The position numbers were made by a program, and so were the translations under genes. Shown in pieces: positions 1-6,157 of a DNA stretch of 6,407 bases. The DNA comes from an uncultured Bacteroidales bacterium. Its GTDB lineage: Bacteria; Bacteroidota; Bacteroidia; Bacteroidales; Paludibacteraceae. Where the stretch lies: contig CAMOHN010000060.1 in the NCBI GenBank assembly GCA_946615455.1, forward strand, positions 1 to 6,407. The letters are read 5' to 3'. Numbering within the stretch: the stretch's first letter is position 1; every line of letters starts with the position of its first letter. Below the pieces are notes generated by a model. The model was not told where the DNA came from. It did no database searches and saw only the letters and a list, made by a program, of their open reading frames with translations.

Positions 1-604
1 GCGGGTTGGCTTTGACCTGACCAATGAGCGCCCAGTCAGCCACTCCGCTATACATCTGCGCGCGCGTGCGACCGTGGATAGCCAGTTCGCGTATGCCACA
101 GTCTTGCAGGGCTTCACCCAGATCCACTATCAACGCCTGTCCTCCCTTCGACCACCATGCGTGTTGCGAGGGCTGCAAGTCGGCTGTGTCCCAGCCCAAA
201 CGGGTCTTAGCTGTCACAGGCAGTGAAACGGCATCCACCACAGCCCGTGCGATAGCCAACATCTTGGGGATATTCTGCAGCAAGCCAGCTCCGGCACCCT
301 TGCCTGCCACTTTCTTGACCGGACAGCCGAAATTGAGGTCTATATAGTCCGGCTGTGCCTGCTCCACAATCTGTGCTGCATCGCGCATGGACTCAGGTTC
401 ACGACCGTAAATCTGTATCGCCACCGGCCGTTCCTCCTCGCGGAAACGCAGTTTGCGCAGGGTGGAAGCCACATCACGTACCAAGGCATCGGCATTGACA
501 AACTCCGTATAGACACGGTCAGCACCATATCGCTTGCACTGCAACCGGAAGGCAGGGTCGGTCACATCCTCCATGGGAGCCAGATATAATGGATAGCGGC
601 TCAT
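1..604 (-). CDS. dus: tRNA-dihydrouridine synthase (Dus family), C-terminus beyond window
   Basis: FMN-dependent enzyme that reduces specific uridines in the tRNA D-loop region to dihydrouridine, acting in the cytoplasm. The 201 visible residues form the N-terminal TIM-barrel part. APMEDVTD at residues 9-16 is the family's FMN-binding start. DLNFGCPVKK at 89-98 carries the probable catalytic Cys94. GKGAGAGLL follows at 101-109, TAKTRLGW at 131-138 holds the flavin-contacting Lys, and IHGRTRAQMYSG at 176-187 holds the conserved His and Arg. The rest of the barrel and the helical tRNA-binding domain lie outside the window. The ATG at 604-602 overlaps the upstream HD gene's TGA as ATGA, which suggests translational coupling and supports this start. 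About 15-18 residues around 139-158 look inserted compared with the Bacteroidota relatives I remember. The family is certain; the DusA/B/C subtype is not, although the DusB-like group typical of Bacteroidota is most likely. Confidence 0.95.
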   Translation of the reverse strand, partial: MSRYPLYLAPMEDVTDPAFRLQCKRYGADRVYTEFVNADALVRDVASTLRKLRFREEERPVAIQIYGREPESMRDAAQIVEQAQPDYIDLNFGCPVKKVAGKGAGAGLLQNIPKMLAIARAVVDAVSLPVTAKTRLGWDTADLQPSQHAWWSKGGQALIVDLGEALQDCGIRELAIHGRTRAQMYSGVADWALIGQVKANP

Positions 605-2535
605 TTCTTTATCTCCGGGTACTGAATACGGTGATGGTACATGGATCTCAGCCGTTCCTTAAAAGTCTCTTTCACACGAGCCAGATCGCTGAATGTCAGC
701 GGCGTCTCGGCCAACTGACCGTCTTCAATCTGCACAGTTATCATTTGCTCAACCATGTCGTTCAGGCTTTGTTCGGTATAAGTGTCCATTGAGCGTGAAC
801 GCGCTTCGACAGCATCCGCCATCATGAGGATGGCGGTCTCTTTGGTCTGCGGTTTGGGACCGGCATAGCGGTAGTCTGCCTCACGAATAACCATATTAGC
901 ATCCTGCCCGGCGGCTTTCAGACGGTTGATCTCCGAGTTGTAAAAATAGCGCACTAACGATGTGCCGTGGTGTGAGCGAATGAACTGACGCACCACCTCG
1001 GGTATTCTGTGCTCAGTGGCCAGTCGCTCGCCCTCCTCAACATGGGCGATAACAGCCCGGGCAGCGTCATGGTTGGTCATCTCCAGCAAGGGATTGTCCT
1101 GACCGTTCTGATTCTCAACAAACCACTGCGGATGACTGAGTTTACCTATGTCGTGATACAAGGCAGCGGTACGAACCAGCAGGGCATCAGCACCTATGCT
1201 CTTGGCTGCATCCGAAGCCAGGTTGCTCACCTGCAACGAGTGCTGGAAAGTGCCCGGTGCCTGCTGAGCAAAAGTTTGCATCAGGTCTGAATTGATGTTA
1301 CTCAATTCCACCAAGGTCAGACTGCTCACCAATCGGAACATTTTCTCAAACAGATAGACCAGACTATACACGGTGATGACCAAAAGCGCATTGAGCACAA
1401 AATAAAGATACACACGCCAGTCAAGGAACGCTACGCTGCCCGACAGCATCAGGTTGTACAGCGTATATAGCGCCGCATACGATAGTAACAGATAGACCGC
1501 CGTGAATGCCAGTTGCGAGCGGCGCATAAGGTCTTTGAGTGAGCCTAATGCCACCATGCCTATGGGCACCTGCAAGAGCAGGAACAGGTAGGGATTGGGC
1601 ACGGACAGCGACACCAGCATGACCGTGGTCAGGTGCAGGAAAAATGCCGTTCGCGAATCATAGAAGATGCGAGTCAGAATAGGCACCCAAGCAAAAGGTA
1701 ACATATAGATGAGACCGCCACCGGTGAGGTGCAGCACCAACAACGACAAAGCCTCCATCATGGCCATCAGCAGGCAGAAAAAGAGAGACGGACGCGTCTG
1801 CTCCCACAAAGGGCGACGGAATGAAATCAAATAGAGCACAAACAAAGCTACCAGCAGCAAAGCCAACAGTCCGCGACCGGCGTATGCCCAAGCAATATGC
1901 CGTTTGGACAACCCGCGCTCGTTGTAGATACGCTCCAAGGAAGACAAGACATGATAAATATCTTCGGTGACCACCTGCCCGTGTTCCACAATGACACTAT
2001 GCTTCATGACCGCTCCCTCGGTCAGCGACACGGATTCAATCAGTCCCTTGTATAGTTGGGCAGAGGTGAGACTGTCATAGGTCAGTGTGGGACGCATCTC
2101 CCGGCCGGTCTGCTCAAAGGCGGTCTTGGGGGTATAGACCTGCGACATGGGGAGGGTATTGGTGCGATGATGCTTGTCCACCAGCGTGATATGGTCATAG
2201 TTGCCCTCCTCAATCATACGCATGTCGCGGGCAGAAAGAATAGGCACTGCATTGCGGCGATTGACTGTCCAACGAAAACACGGTGCATAGTTACGCAATG
2301 CTTGCTCCTGCTCGCGTTGGACCACCTCATTGGGCTTATACAAAGGAAAATCCCACTCCGCCGTTAAGGTCTCATAGGTCCACATCATTCCCTCTTCGTA
2401 GTGATACGGAAATGACTTGTCGGCTCGCTTGGGCAACCATACCGCCAACAGGACCACACCCATATAAGCCAACACCTTGATAAGCGACGAAGGGATGACG
2501 GGCAACGAACCGGCAGATAGATTGATACGACTCAT
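601..2535 (-). CDS. Seven-TM HD-domain phosphohydrolase, PgpH-like (probable c-di-AMP phosphodiesterase)
   Basis: Integral membrane protein of 644 residues with the architecture of the 7TMR-HD family. The order is an N-terminal membrane segment (about 18-35), an extracytoplasmic domain (about 36-215, 7TMR-HDED type), seven hydrophobic segments (about 216-239, 249-270, 272-289, 296-313, 314-333, 341-366, 373-399) and a cytoplasmic HD domain (about 415-590). The metal ligands are all present: H432, H461-D462 in HDIGK, H498, H522-H523 in SHHG, and D574 in MADAVEA. The HD part should therefore be active. In the family, Listeria PgpH hydrolyses cyclic di-AMP to pApA; that activity is inferred here by homology. 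The extracytoplasmic domain seems shorter than in Firmicutes PgpH, and its ligand is unknown. The ATG at 2535 lies 24 bases after the tadA stop, with an A/T-rich leader and no Shine-Dalgarno. The TGA overlaps the dus start. Confidence 0.93.
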   Translation of the reverse strand: MSRINLSAGSLPVIPSSLIKVLAYMGVVLLAVWLPKRADKSFPYHYEEGMMWTYETLTAEWDFPLYKPNEVVQREQEQALRNYAPCFRWTVNRRNAVPILSARDMRMIEEGNYDHITLVDKHHRTNTLPMSQVYTPKTAFEQTGREMRPTLTYDSLTSAQLYKGLIESVSLTEGAVMKHSVIVEHGQVVTEDIYHVLSSLERIYNERGLSKRHIAWAYAGRGLLALLLVALFVLYLISFRRPLWEQTRPSLFFCLLMAMMEALSLLVLHLTGGGLIYMLPFAWVPILTRIFYDSRTAFFLHLTTVMLVSLSVPNPYLFLLLQVPIGMVALGSLKDLMRRSQLAFTAVYLLLSYAALYTLYNLMLSGSVAFLDWRVYLYFVLNALLVITVYSLVYLFEKMFRLVSSLTLVELSNINSDLMQTFAQQAPGTFQHSLQVSNLASDAAKSIGADALLVRTAALYHDIGKLSHPQWFVENQNGQDNPLLEMTNHDAARAVIAHVEEGERLATEHRIPEVVRQFIRSHHGTSLVRYFYNSEINRLKAAGQDANMVIREADYRYAGPKPQTKETAILMMADAVEARSRSMDTYTEQSLNDMVEQMITVQIEDGQLAETPLTFSDLARVKETFKERLRSMYHHRIQYPEIKK

Positions 2536-2559
2536 GTGAAAAAAGTTTTGTTTTACGGT

Positions 2560-2997
2560 TCAACAACGGCGTTCGCGAAAGAATTGTTGCACCACCTCGC
2601 GGCAAGCCTCTTCCGACACGCCTTCCGTGACCGTGCATTTGGGGTGCAAGGCTTCGGGTGCCAGCCTTCGATAGCCGCGTTTGGGGTCACCGGCTCCATA
2701 GACGAGTCGCCTAACTTGCGCCCAACCGATGGCACCCGCACACATGACACAAGGCTCAAGGGTCACATACAGTGTGCAGTCAGTCAGGTACTTGCCTCCC
2801 AGCGTCTGCGCAGCGGCAGTGAGTGCCTGTATCTCGGCATGGGCTGTCACATCTTGCAAGGTCTCGGTCAGGTTATGCCCGCGACCGACAATTTGCCCAT
2901 CGGAAACAACGACGCAACCTATAGGTATCTCGCCCGCTGCACGAGCCTCAAGAGCCTCGTGCAAGGCAAGGGACATATATTTCTCGTCTTCAGTCAT
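2560..2997 (-). CDS. tadA: tRNA-specific adenosine deaminase TadA
   Basis: Zinc-dependent deaminase of 145 residues, the usual size for TadA. It converts A34 to inosine in the anticodon of tRNA-Arg(ACG), an essential decoding step in most bacteria. The cytidine-deaminase fold signature is complete: HAE at 53-55 (zinc ligand His53, proton-shuttle Glu55) and PCVMC at 82-86 (zinc ligands Cys83 and Cys86). IPIGCVVV at 24-31, HN at 41-42 and GAGDPKRG at 101-108 fit TadA better than guanine or cytosine deaminases. The ATG at 2997-2995 lies inside the end of the GGGPS-family gene (8-base overlap, ATGACTGA), so translation is probably coupled. A related nucleoside deaminase of the same fold is the only real alternative. 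Confidence 0.94.
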   Translation of the reverse strand: MTEDEKYMSLALHEALEARAAGEIPIGCVVVSDGQIVGRGHNLTETLQDVTAHAEIQALTAAAQTLGGKYLTDCTLYVTLEPCVMCAGAIGWAQVRRLVYGAGDPKRGYRRLAPEALHPKCTVTEGVSEEACREVVQQFFRERRC

Positions 2998-3739
2998 TAT
3001 TCAGTTTTTGCAATTGCTCCCTAAAGAGCGAAGCATCATCGGGTTGTTGTTCCAAGTGGTTACCGATGACCACTATGTCGGCTCCCGCTCGGAAGGCACT
3101 GACCATCTGCTGCGGATGGCGTATGCCTCCACCCACAATCAAAGGCACTGCTACCAAAGGTCGAACCGTTCGGATGACCCGTTCATCAACCGGCACACGC
3201 GCTCCGCTGCCTGCTTCCAAATAGACCAGTCGTTTGCCCATCAGGCACGCAGCCAGAGCCATGTCGGCTACTGCATCAGGCTCGGTCTGCGCAAGCGGAA
3301 CAGAGCACGAAGCACGAGCCACACTGCTTTGCTTGCCACCGTCAATGAGCACATAACCGGTCGCAATAGTCTCCATGCCGGAAGTGTGTATCGCCCGTGC
3401 GGCGGCTATGGGTATGTCGGTCAGTGTATGCACATCCCGCGAGGTGAGCACCGACAAATAGAGCAACGCATCGGCTGTGGGTGTGAACTGCTCCGGTTGC
3501 CCGGGGAAGAGCACAACAGGCTTGTTGGTCAATGCCTTCAACCGCGACACTAAACGCTCGGTCTGTGCACGCGCGTCACCGCCTGCCGTACTACCACCCA
3601 CCAGCAATACATCAGCTGCATCAACCCGTTGTGTCAACCCGTGACCAACTATAGGCTCTTTGTCAGGATCGAAAAGCACAGCCAACAACTTGCGACCTGC
3701 CTGACGGGCGGATAATATGTAGTCATACACAGCTTTCAT
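2990..3739 (-). CDS. Geranylgeranylglyceryl phosphate synthase family protein (bacterial, PcrB-like)
   Basis: TIM-barrel prenyltransferase of 249 residues. The family joins a polyprenyl diphosphate to sn-glycerol 1-phosphate through an ether bond, the first committed step of archaeal-type lipids; Bacteroidota carry their own branch of it. Visible motifs in order are FDPDK at 23-27, DVLLVGGST at 43-51, LFPG at 77-80, ALLYLSVL at 91-98, TGYVLIDGG at 127-135, YLEAGSGA at 173-180 with the phosphate-site Glu, IVGGGI at 201-206 and VVIGNHLE at 223-230. I chose the ATG at 3739-3737 because it overlaps the gldD TGA as ATGA. An in-frame TTG two codons upstream (3745) is possible but weaker. The stretch after ALLYLSVL reads TSRD where I remember SGRN, so the prenyl pocket may be altered. 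Prenyl chain length and in vivo product are unknown. Confidence 0.9.
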   Translation of the reverse strand: MKAVYDYILSARQAGRKLLAVLFDPDKEPIVGHGLTQRVDAADVLLVGGSTAGGDARAQTERLVSRLKALTNKPVVLFPGQPEQFTPTADALLYLSVLTSRDVHTLTDIPIAAARAIHTSGMETIATGYVLIDGGKQSSVARASCSVPLAQTEPDAVADMALAACLMGKRLVYLEAGSGARVPVDERVIRTVRPLVAVPLIVGGGIRHPQQMVSAFRAGADIVVIGNHLEQQPDDASLFREQLQKLNND

Positions 3740-4347
3740 CGCCAACGAAACGACTCAATCAAGGTCACCATATCCTGCCTGATGAACGACGCCACAGGGG
3801 CTATGCTGTCCGCATTGGGCACATTGTTGAAATAGACGGCACCACGAAAAAAATGCCGCACCGAATCGGTCACCACAAACTGCATGGTCGTGGCAGTATT
3901 GCCCTCAAAGTCAAACAACAGAGCATAGACTTTTTCCTCGTCATTGACATACATCTGCTCGGGAATGGCGGACGCTTTGATGGTGTGTTTATAGACGAAC
4001 TCCATGGCGTCGTCCGAGAGCTGTTTGAGGTTGCCCTTCACCGGCATATACGAACAATGCACCGTGGCATGCCATGCCGGATAGACTATATCCGCCCAGT
4101 CTCGCTCGGCAGGTTTGTCATGGGGCCTGACCACAGCATAGTTAGACAAGAGGAACGAATAGGGTTGCGCCCCTTGGTAGCGCGAATAGGACGGTTCGGG
4201 CAGGTCGATACGGAAATAGCCGTACTCACGCGGAACCGCCGGTTTGTGACCTGCTGCGAGCACCACGCCCGCAATCAAAGCCGACACGACCACCAACAGC
4301 CCTAACCAAAGCCATAACGTATGCTGTTTTACCCACGATTGTTTCAT
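3736..4347 (-). CDS. gldD: Gliding motility protein GldD, lipobox cysteine absent
   Basis: Envelope protein of 203 residues matching GldD, which gliding Flavobacterium needs and which occurs widely in non-gliding Bacteroidota; its molecular role is poorly known. Diagnostic stretches are YGYFRIDLPEPSY at 42-54, WADIVYP at 84-90, VTDSVRHFFRGAVYF at 159-173 and the terminal ESFRW at 198-202. The N-terminus has a charged start, then a hydrophobic run at about 11-32. GldD is normally a lipoprotein, but here the expected lipobox reads VVLAAG with Gly33 (codon GGT, 4251-4249) in place of Cys, and no other Cys occurs before Cys98. The protein may stay membrane-anchored, be cut by signal peptidase I, or the base may be an error. 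The ATG at 4347 was chosen because the longer GTG start at 4404 lies upstream of the predicted promoter -7 box. First gene of the leftward operon. Confidence 0.92.
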   Translation of the reverse strand: MKQSWVKQHTLWLWLGLLVVVSALIAGVVLAAGHKPAVPREYGYFRIDLPEPSYSRYQGAQPYSFLLSNYAVVRPHDKPAERDWADIVYPAWHATVHCSYMPVKGNLKQLSDDAMEFVYKHTIKASAIPEQMYVNDEEKVYALLFDFEGNTATTMQFVVTDSVRHFFRGAVYFNNVPNADSIAPVASFIRQDMVTLIESFRWR

Positions 4348-4374
4348 TCCCGAATGTACACTTTTTGCAACGCG

Positions 4375-4406
4375 CAAAAGTATGCCAAAAATTGCAAAGC
4401 GCACAA
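4375..4406 (-). promoter_or_regulatory. Bacteroides-type promoter for the gldD operon
   Basis: On the minus strand, TACTTTTG (4382-4375) fits the Bacteroidota -7 consensus TAnnTTTG exactly. A TTG (4406-4404) lies 21 bases upstream as the -33 element. Transcription would start near 4371, giving a leader of roughly 25 bases before the gldD ATG at 4347. An A-rich run (minus strand, about 4437-4415) sits just upstream and could act like an UP element. Predicted from sequence only. Confidence 0.7.
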
Positions 4407-4468
4407 TACAAATACATTTTTTGCTTTTTTTCTTTGGTATTGTGATTAGTTAGTGTACTTTTGTGCGC
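4399..4468. repeat. Inverted octamers in the divergent promoter region
   Basis: GCGCACAA at 4399-4406 is the exact reverse complement of TTGTGCGC at 4461-4468. CACAATAC at 4402-4409 is the exact reverse complement of GTATTGTG at 4437-4444. The arms overlap the -33 element of the leftward promoter and the -7/start region of the rightward one. They could be operator half-sites for a regulator serving both directions, or may partly reflect similar promoter sequences in opposite orientation. No regulator gene is present nearby. Confidence 0.4.
4433..4463 (+). promoter_or_regulatory. Bacteroides-type promoter for the secreted-protein genes
   Basis: TTTG at 4433-4436 and TACTTTTG at 4456-4463 are spaced by 19 bases and match the Bacteroidota -33 and -7 (TAnnTTTG) elements. 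The expected start is near 4468, only about 6 bases before the ATG at 4474 and 15 before the ATG at 4483, so the mRNA would be nearly leaderless. The GTG at 4453 that opens the same frame lies upstream of the -7 box and cannot be used from this promoter. The -7 box is identical to that of the opposing promoter. Confidence 0.7.
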
Positions 4469-4473
4469 TAATT

Positions 4474-6129
4474 ATGACGGATATGCACACACTAATTCGA
4501 ACACAGATTTTCTTGATGCACTGCATAGCGATCTTCGTTATAACTTTAGTTGCGCAGTTTTCTTATGCGCAGCAGCCCATACAATCCCCACAAGGACAGA
4601 CTGAAATAGAAGCCAGTCGCGAGTGTGATCTCACCCGCAAAGTGTTTGGCTATCCCTATTACTATTGCGATTGTGTGGAAGACAATACCATTGATTTTCA
4701 GTTCGGCATGGACATGGAAATCACAGATACGCTGTGGTTTGCGGCCTCGGTTGCGGAACTCAAAAAGGGTTTGTCTGCCTATTGGTTTTCTTCTAAGGGC
4801 ATCCGTCTTGAACTGTACGCTTTGTGTTCATCAACGGCTCCGACCATGACGCTCACCGTGGGCGGCAACACCATGAAAGAGATGGATATCGCCTTTATCA
4901 ACAAGAAGTTGGAGGAGATGGGGGCACTGGCAGAGATAGCCGAGTCGGTGATGCGTCCGCACCTGCGTGTCTATCCACTCAACGGCGGTACGGGTCGCGT
5001 GATGGCTTACCCCTACGATGCCGGACCTCACTCCACTTGCGAGGACTTGCTGCCCGTGGTGGCGGGGATGACCTATGTCAGCAACCACGATGAGGATGTC
5101 TATGCTCTTGCACCGGCAGCCATACGCAAAGACCAGCAGATGTTCGTGCAATGGAAGCAGAAAGATAACCGACCGTGCCGCATGACCGTCACTCGCGGAC
5201 AATGCGACGGCACACCCATCATTGACAAGCAGTTGCGTGACTCAACCAAGGTCTATTTTCCATCCATAGACCTACTCAACGAGGTCAAAGCTTCCGGCGA
5301 TACGCTTTTCTTCCATTTCACGCATACCCCCACCGACATAGGGCGTATTTGTTTCCGCTACAACCCCAAATGGCAGACCCTGCAGATGGACACCGTCTTC
5401 TGCGAAGGGCTTGCCCTGCAACTGGCTGACACAGCACTTACTCAAACCACCGTCTATGGTCCTGACACCGTGTGGTTCAGCCGCGACACTATCAATATCT
5501 ACACTTACAATGTGGAAGTGTTGAGCACCGCCCCCATCTACGACACGCTCTATCGTTATGAGCGTCAACTGCCTTTCTTCTATCGCGACTACTACGTCAA
5601 TCGCATGGGTGAACACCATGTGATTGTTCGCAGAGACGGGTTGTGCGACCAGACGATAGAACTGATGGTCTATCACCTCACCGACACCATCAGCACGCAA
5701 AAGAGTAGTGAGGAGTGCCAAGGAAGAGCCATCACCATCGGCAGCGAGACATTCCGGCAGGACACCACTATCAACTACTCGGAGTGGCGCGACAAAGACA
5801 CCTACCAGCATGTGACCCACAGCCTGCACTTCACGGCTCCTGAGTTGGAGTATGACACCGTGTCGGTTTTGGCCACCGACCTGCCTTACCTCTACGAAGC
5901 CGCCAACGAGATTGTATCCGACTTTGGCGACCACACCTTCACCATCACAGCTCATGACCAATGCACGCGCCTTGTCCAACTGACATTGGAAGAGCAAGAA
6001 CCTATTACTGCCGTGGAACAGACCGAAGTAGATAACGAACTACCCGTCAAGATATTCCGAAACGGAACTCTTTATATCCGGCACAACGGCAGGTATGTGA
6101 ATCTGATCGGACAAGAACTGAAAAACTAA
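4474..6129 (+). CDS. Exported cysteine-rich protein with two tandem Ig-like modules, function unknown
   Basis: Unrecognised secreted or surface protein of 551 residues. A signal peptide covers about 1-32: Arg9, a hydrophobic core at about 12-27, and a signal peptidase I site SYA before Gln33. The mature part has 12 cysteines (51, 65, 67, 118, 189, 235, 244, 293, 310, 391, 415, 497) and looks beta-rich. Residues 51-305 form an N-terminal region of unknown fold. Residues 310-402 and 415-506 are two degenerate copies of one module, each running from Cys-x-Gly to a second Cys 81-82 residues later. The copies share YDT, then LP(F/Y), then GxH and a closing beta strand, as in Bacteroidales surface proteins with repeats ending GCDS-type strands. 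The last 26 residues resemble a short C-terminal module on other secreted Bacteroidales proteins. The ATG at 4474 is preferred; the ATG at 4483 is a fair alternative. An adhesin-like or matrix role is only a guess. Confidence 0.85.
   Translation: MTDMHTLIRTQIFLMHCIAIFVITLVAQFSYAQQPIQSPQGQTEIEASRECDLTRKVFGYPYYYCDCVEDNTIDFQFGMDMEITDTLWFAASVAELKKGLSAYWFSSKGIRLELYALCSSTAPTMTLTVGGNTMKEMDIAFINKKLEEMGALAEIAESVMRPHLRVYPLNGGTGRVMAYPYDAGPHSTCEDLLPVVAGMTYVSNHDEDVYALAPAAIRKDQQMFVQWKQKDNRPCRMTVTRGQCDGTPIIDKQLRDSTKVYFPSIDLLNEVKASGDTLFFHFTHTPTDIGRICFRYNPKWQTLQMDTVFCEGLALQLADTALTQTTVYGPDTVWFSRDTINIYTYNVEVLSTAPIYDTLYRYERQLPFFYRDYYVNRMGEHHVIVRRDGLCDQTIELMVYHLTDTISTQKSSEECQGRAITIGSETFRQDTTINYSEWRDKDTYQHVTHSLHFTAPELEYDTVSVLATDLPYLYEAANEIVSDFGDHTFTITAHDQCTRLVQLTLEEQEPITAVEQTEVDNELPVKIFRNGTLYIRHNGRYVNLIGQELKN
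5401..5679 (+). repeat. Protein-level repeat, copy 1 (residues 310-402)
   Basis: First of two diverged modules in the exported protein. It begins CEG at 310-312, has APIYDTLY at 353-360 and QLPFFY at 365-370, then GEHHVIV at 379-385, and ends around Cys391 with CDQTIELMVY. The spacing of these landmarks matches copy 2 within two residues. The similarity is in amino acids only; I see no obvious nucleotide repeat, so the duplication is old. Confidence 0.65.
5716..5991 (+). repeat. Protein-level repeat, copy 2 (residues 415-506)
   Basis: Second diverged module. It begins CQG at 415-417, has ELEYDTVSV at 457-465 and DLPYLY at 469-474, then GDHTFTI at 485-491, and ends around Cys497 with CTRLVQLTL. 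The first Cys to the YDT Asp is 46 residues here and 47 in copy 1, and that Asp to the Leu of LP is 9 in both. The two cysteines per copy may pair within the module, although this cannot be decided from sequence. Confidence 0.65.
6049..6126 (+). other. C-terminal module of the exported protein (residues 526-551)
   Basis: The final 26 residues follow the pattern K-x-x-x-N-G-x-L-Y-I-x-x-x-G-x-Y-x-x-x-G-Q-x-L. From memory, such tails (a short beta hairpin ending near Gly-Gln) recur at the ends of many otherwise unrelated exported proteins in Bacteroidales. They resemble, but are shorter than, type IX secretion type A tails. A sorting or anchoring role is inferred. Confidence 0.5.
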
Positions 6130-6157
6130 CTATATTTATTAACAAACACTTAATTCA

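Noticed and set aside
2536..2559. Possible internal promoter before the HD gene
   Set aside because: The 24-base gap is A/T-rich but holds no TAnnTTTG box in the minus orientation.
2729..3553. 274-codon plus-strand frame opposite tadA and the GGGPS-family gene
   Set aside because: Its product is low in recognisable structure, rich in Arg, Ser and Cys, and lies fully antisense to two genes with intact catalytic motifs. It is a shadow frame.
3740..3745. TTG start two codons upstream of the GGGPS-family ATG
   Set aside because: TTG is rare as a start, and the ATG at 3739 forms the ATGA overlap typical of coupled genes.
4348..4404. Longer gldD start (GTG at 4404)
   Set aside because: It would place the start upstream of the TACTTTTG -7 box and add residues before a normal signal segment; the ATG at 4347 fits better.
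4453..4473. Longer start (GTG at 4453) for the exported protein
   Set aside because: It lies upstream of the -7 box at 4456-4463, so the transcript would not contain it, and it weakens the signal peptide.
5272..5997. 241-codon minus-strand frame opposite the exported protein
   Set aside because: The plus-strand protein has a signal peptide, repeats and a promoter. The antisense product shows no domain and is explained by codon bias.
6127..6157. Possible promoter between the two exported-protein genes (TATATTTA at 6131-6138)
   Set aside because: It misses the final G of TAnnTTTG and has no TTTG about 20 bases upstream, so co-transcription is simpler. No terminator hairpin is visible in the gap either.
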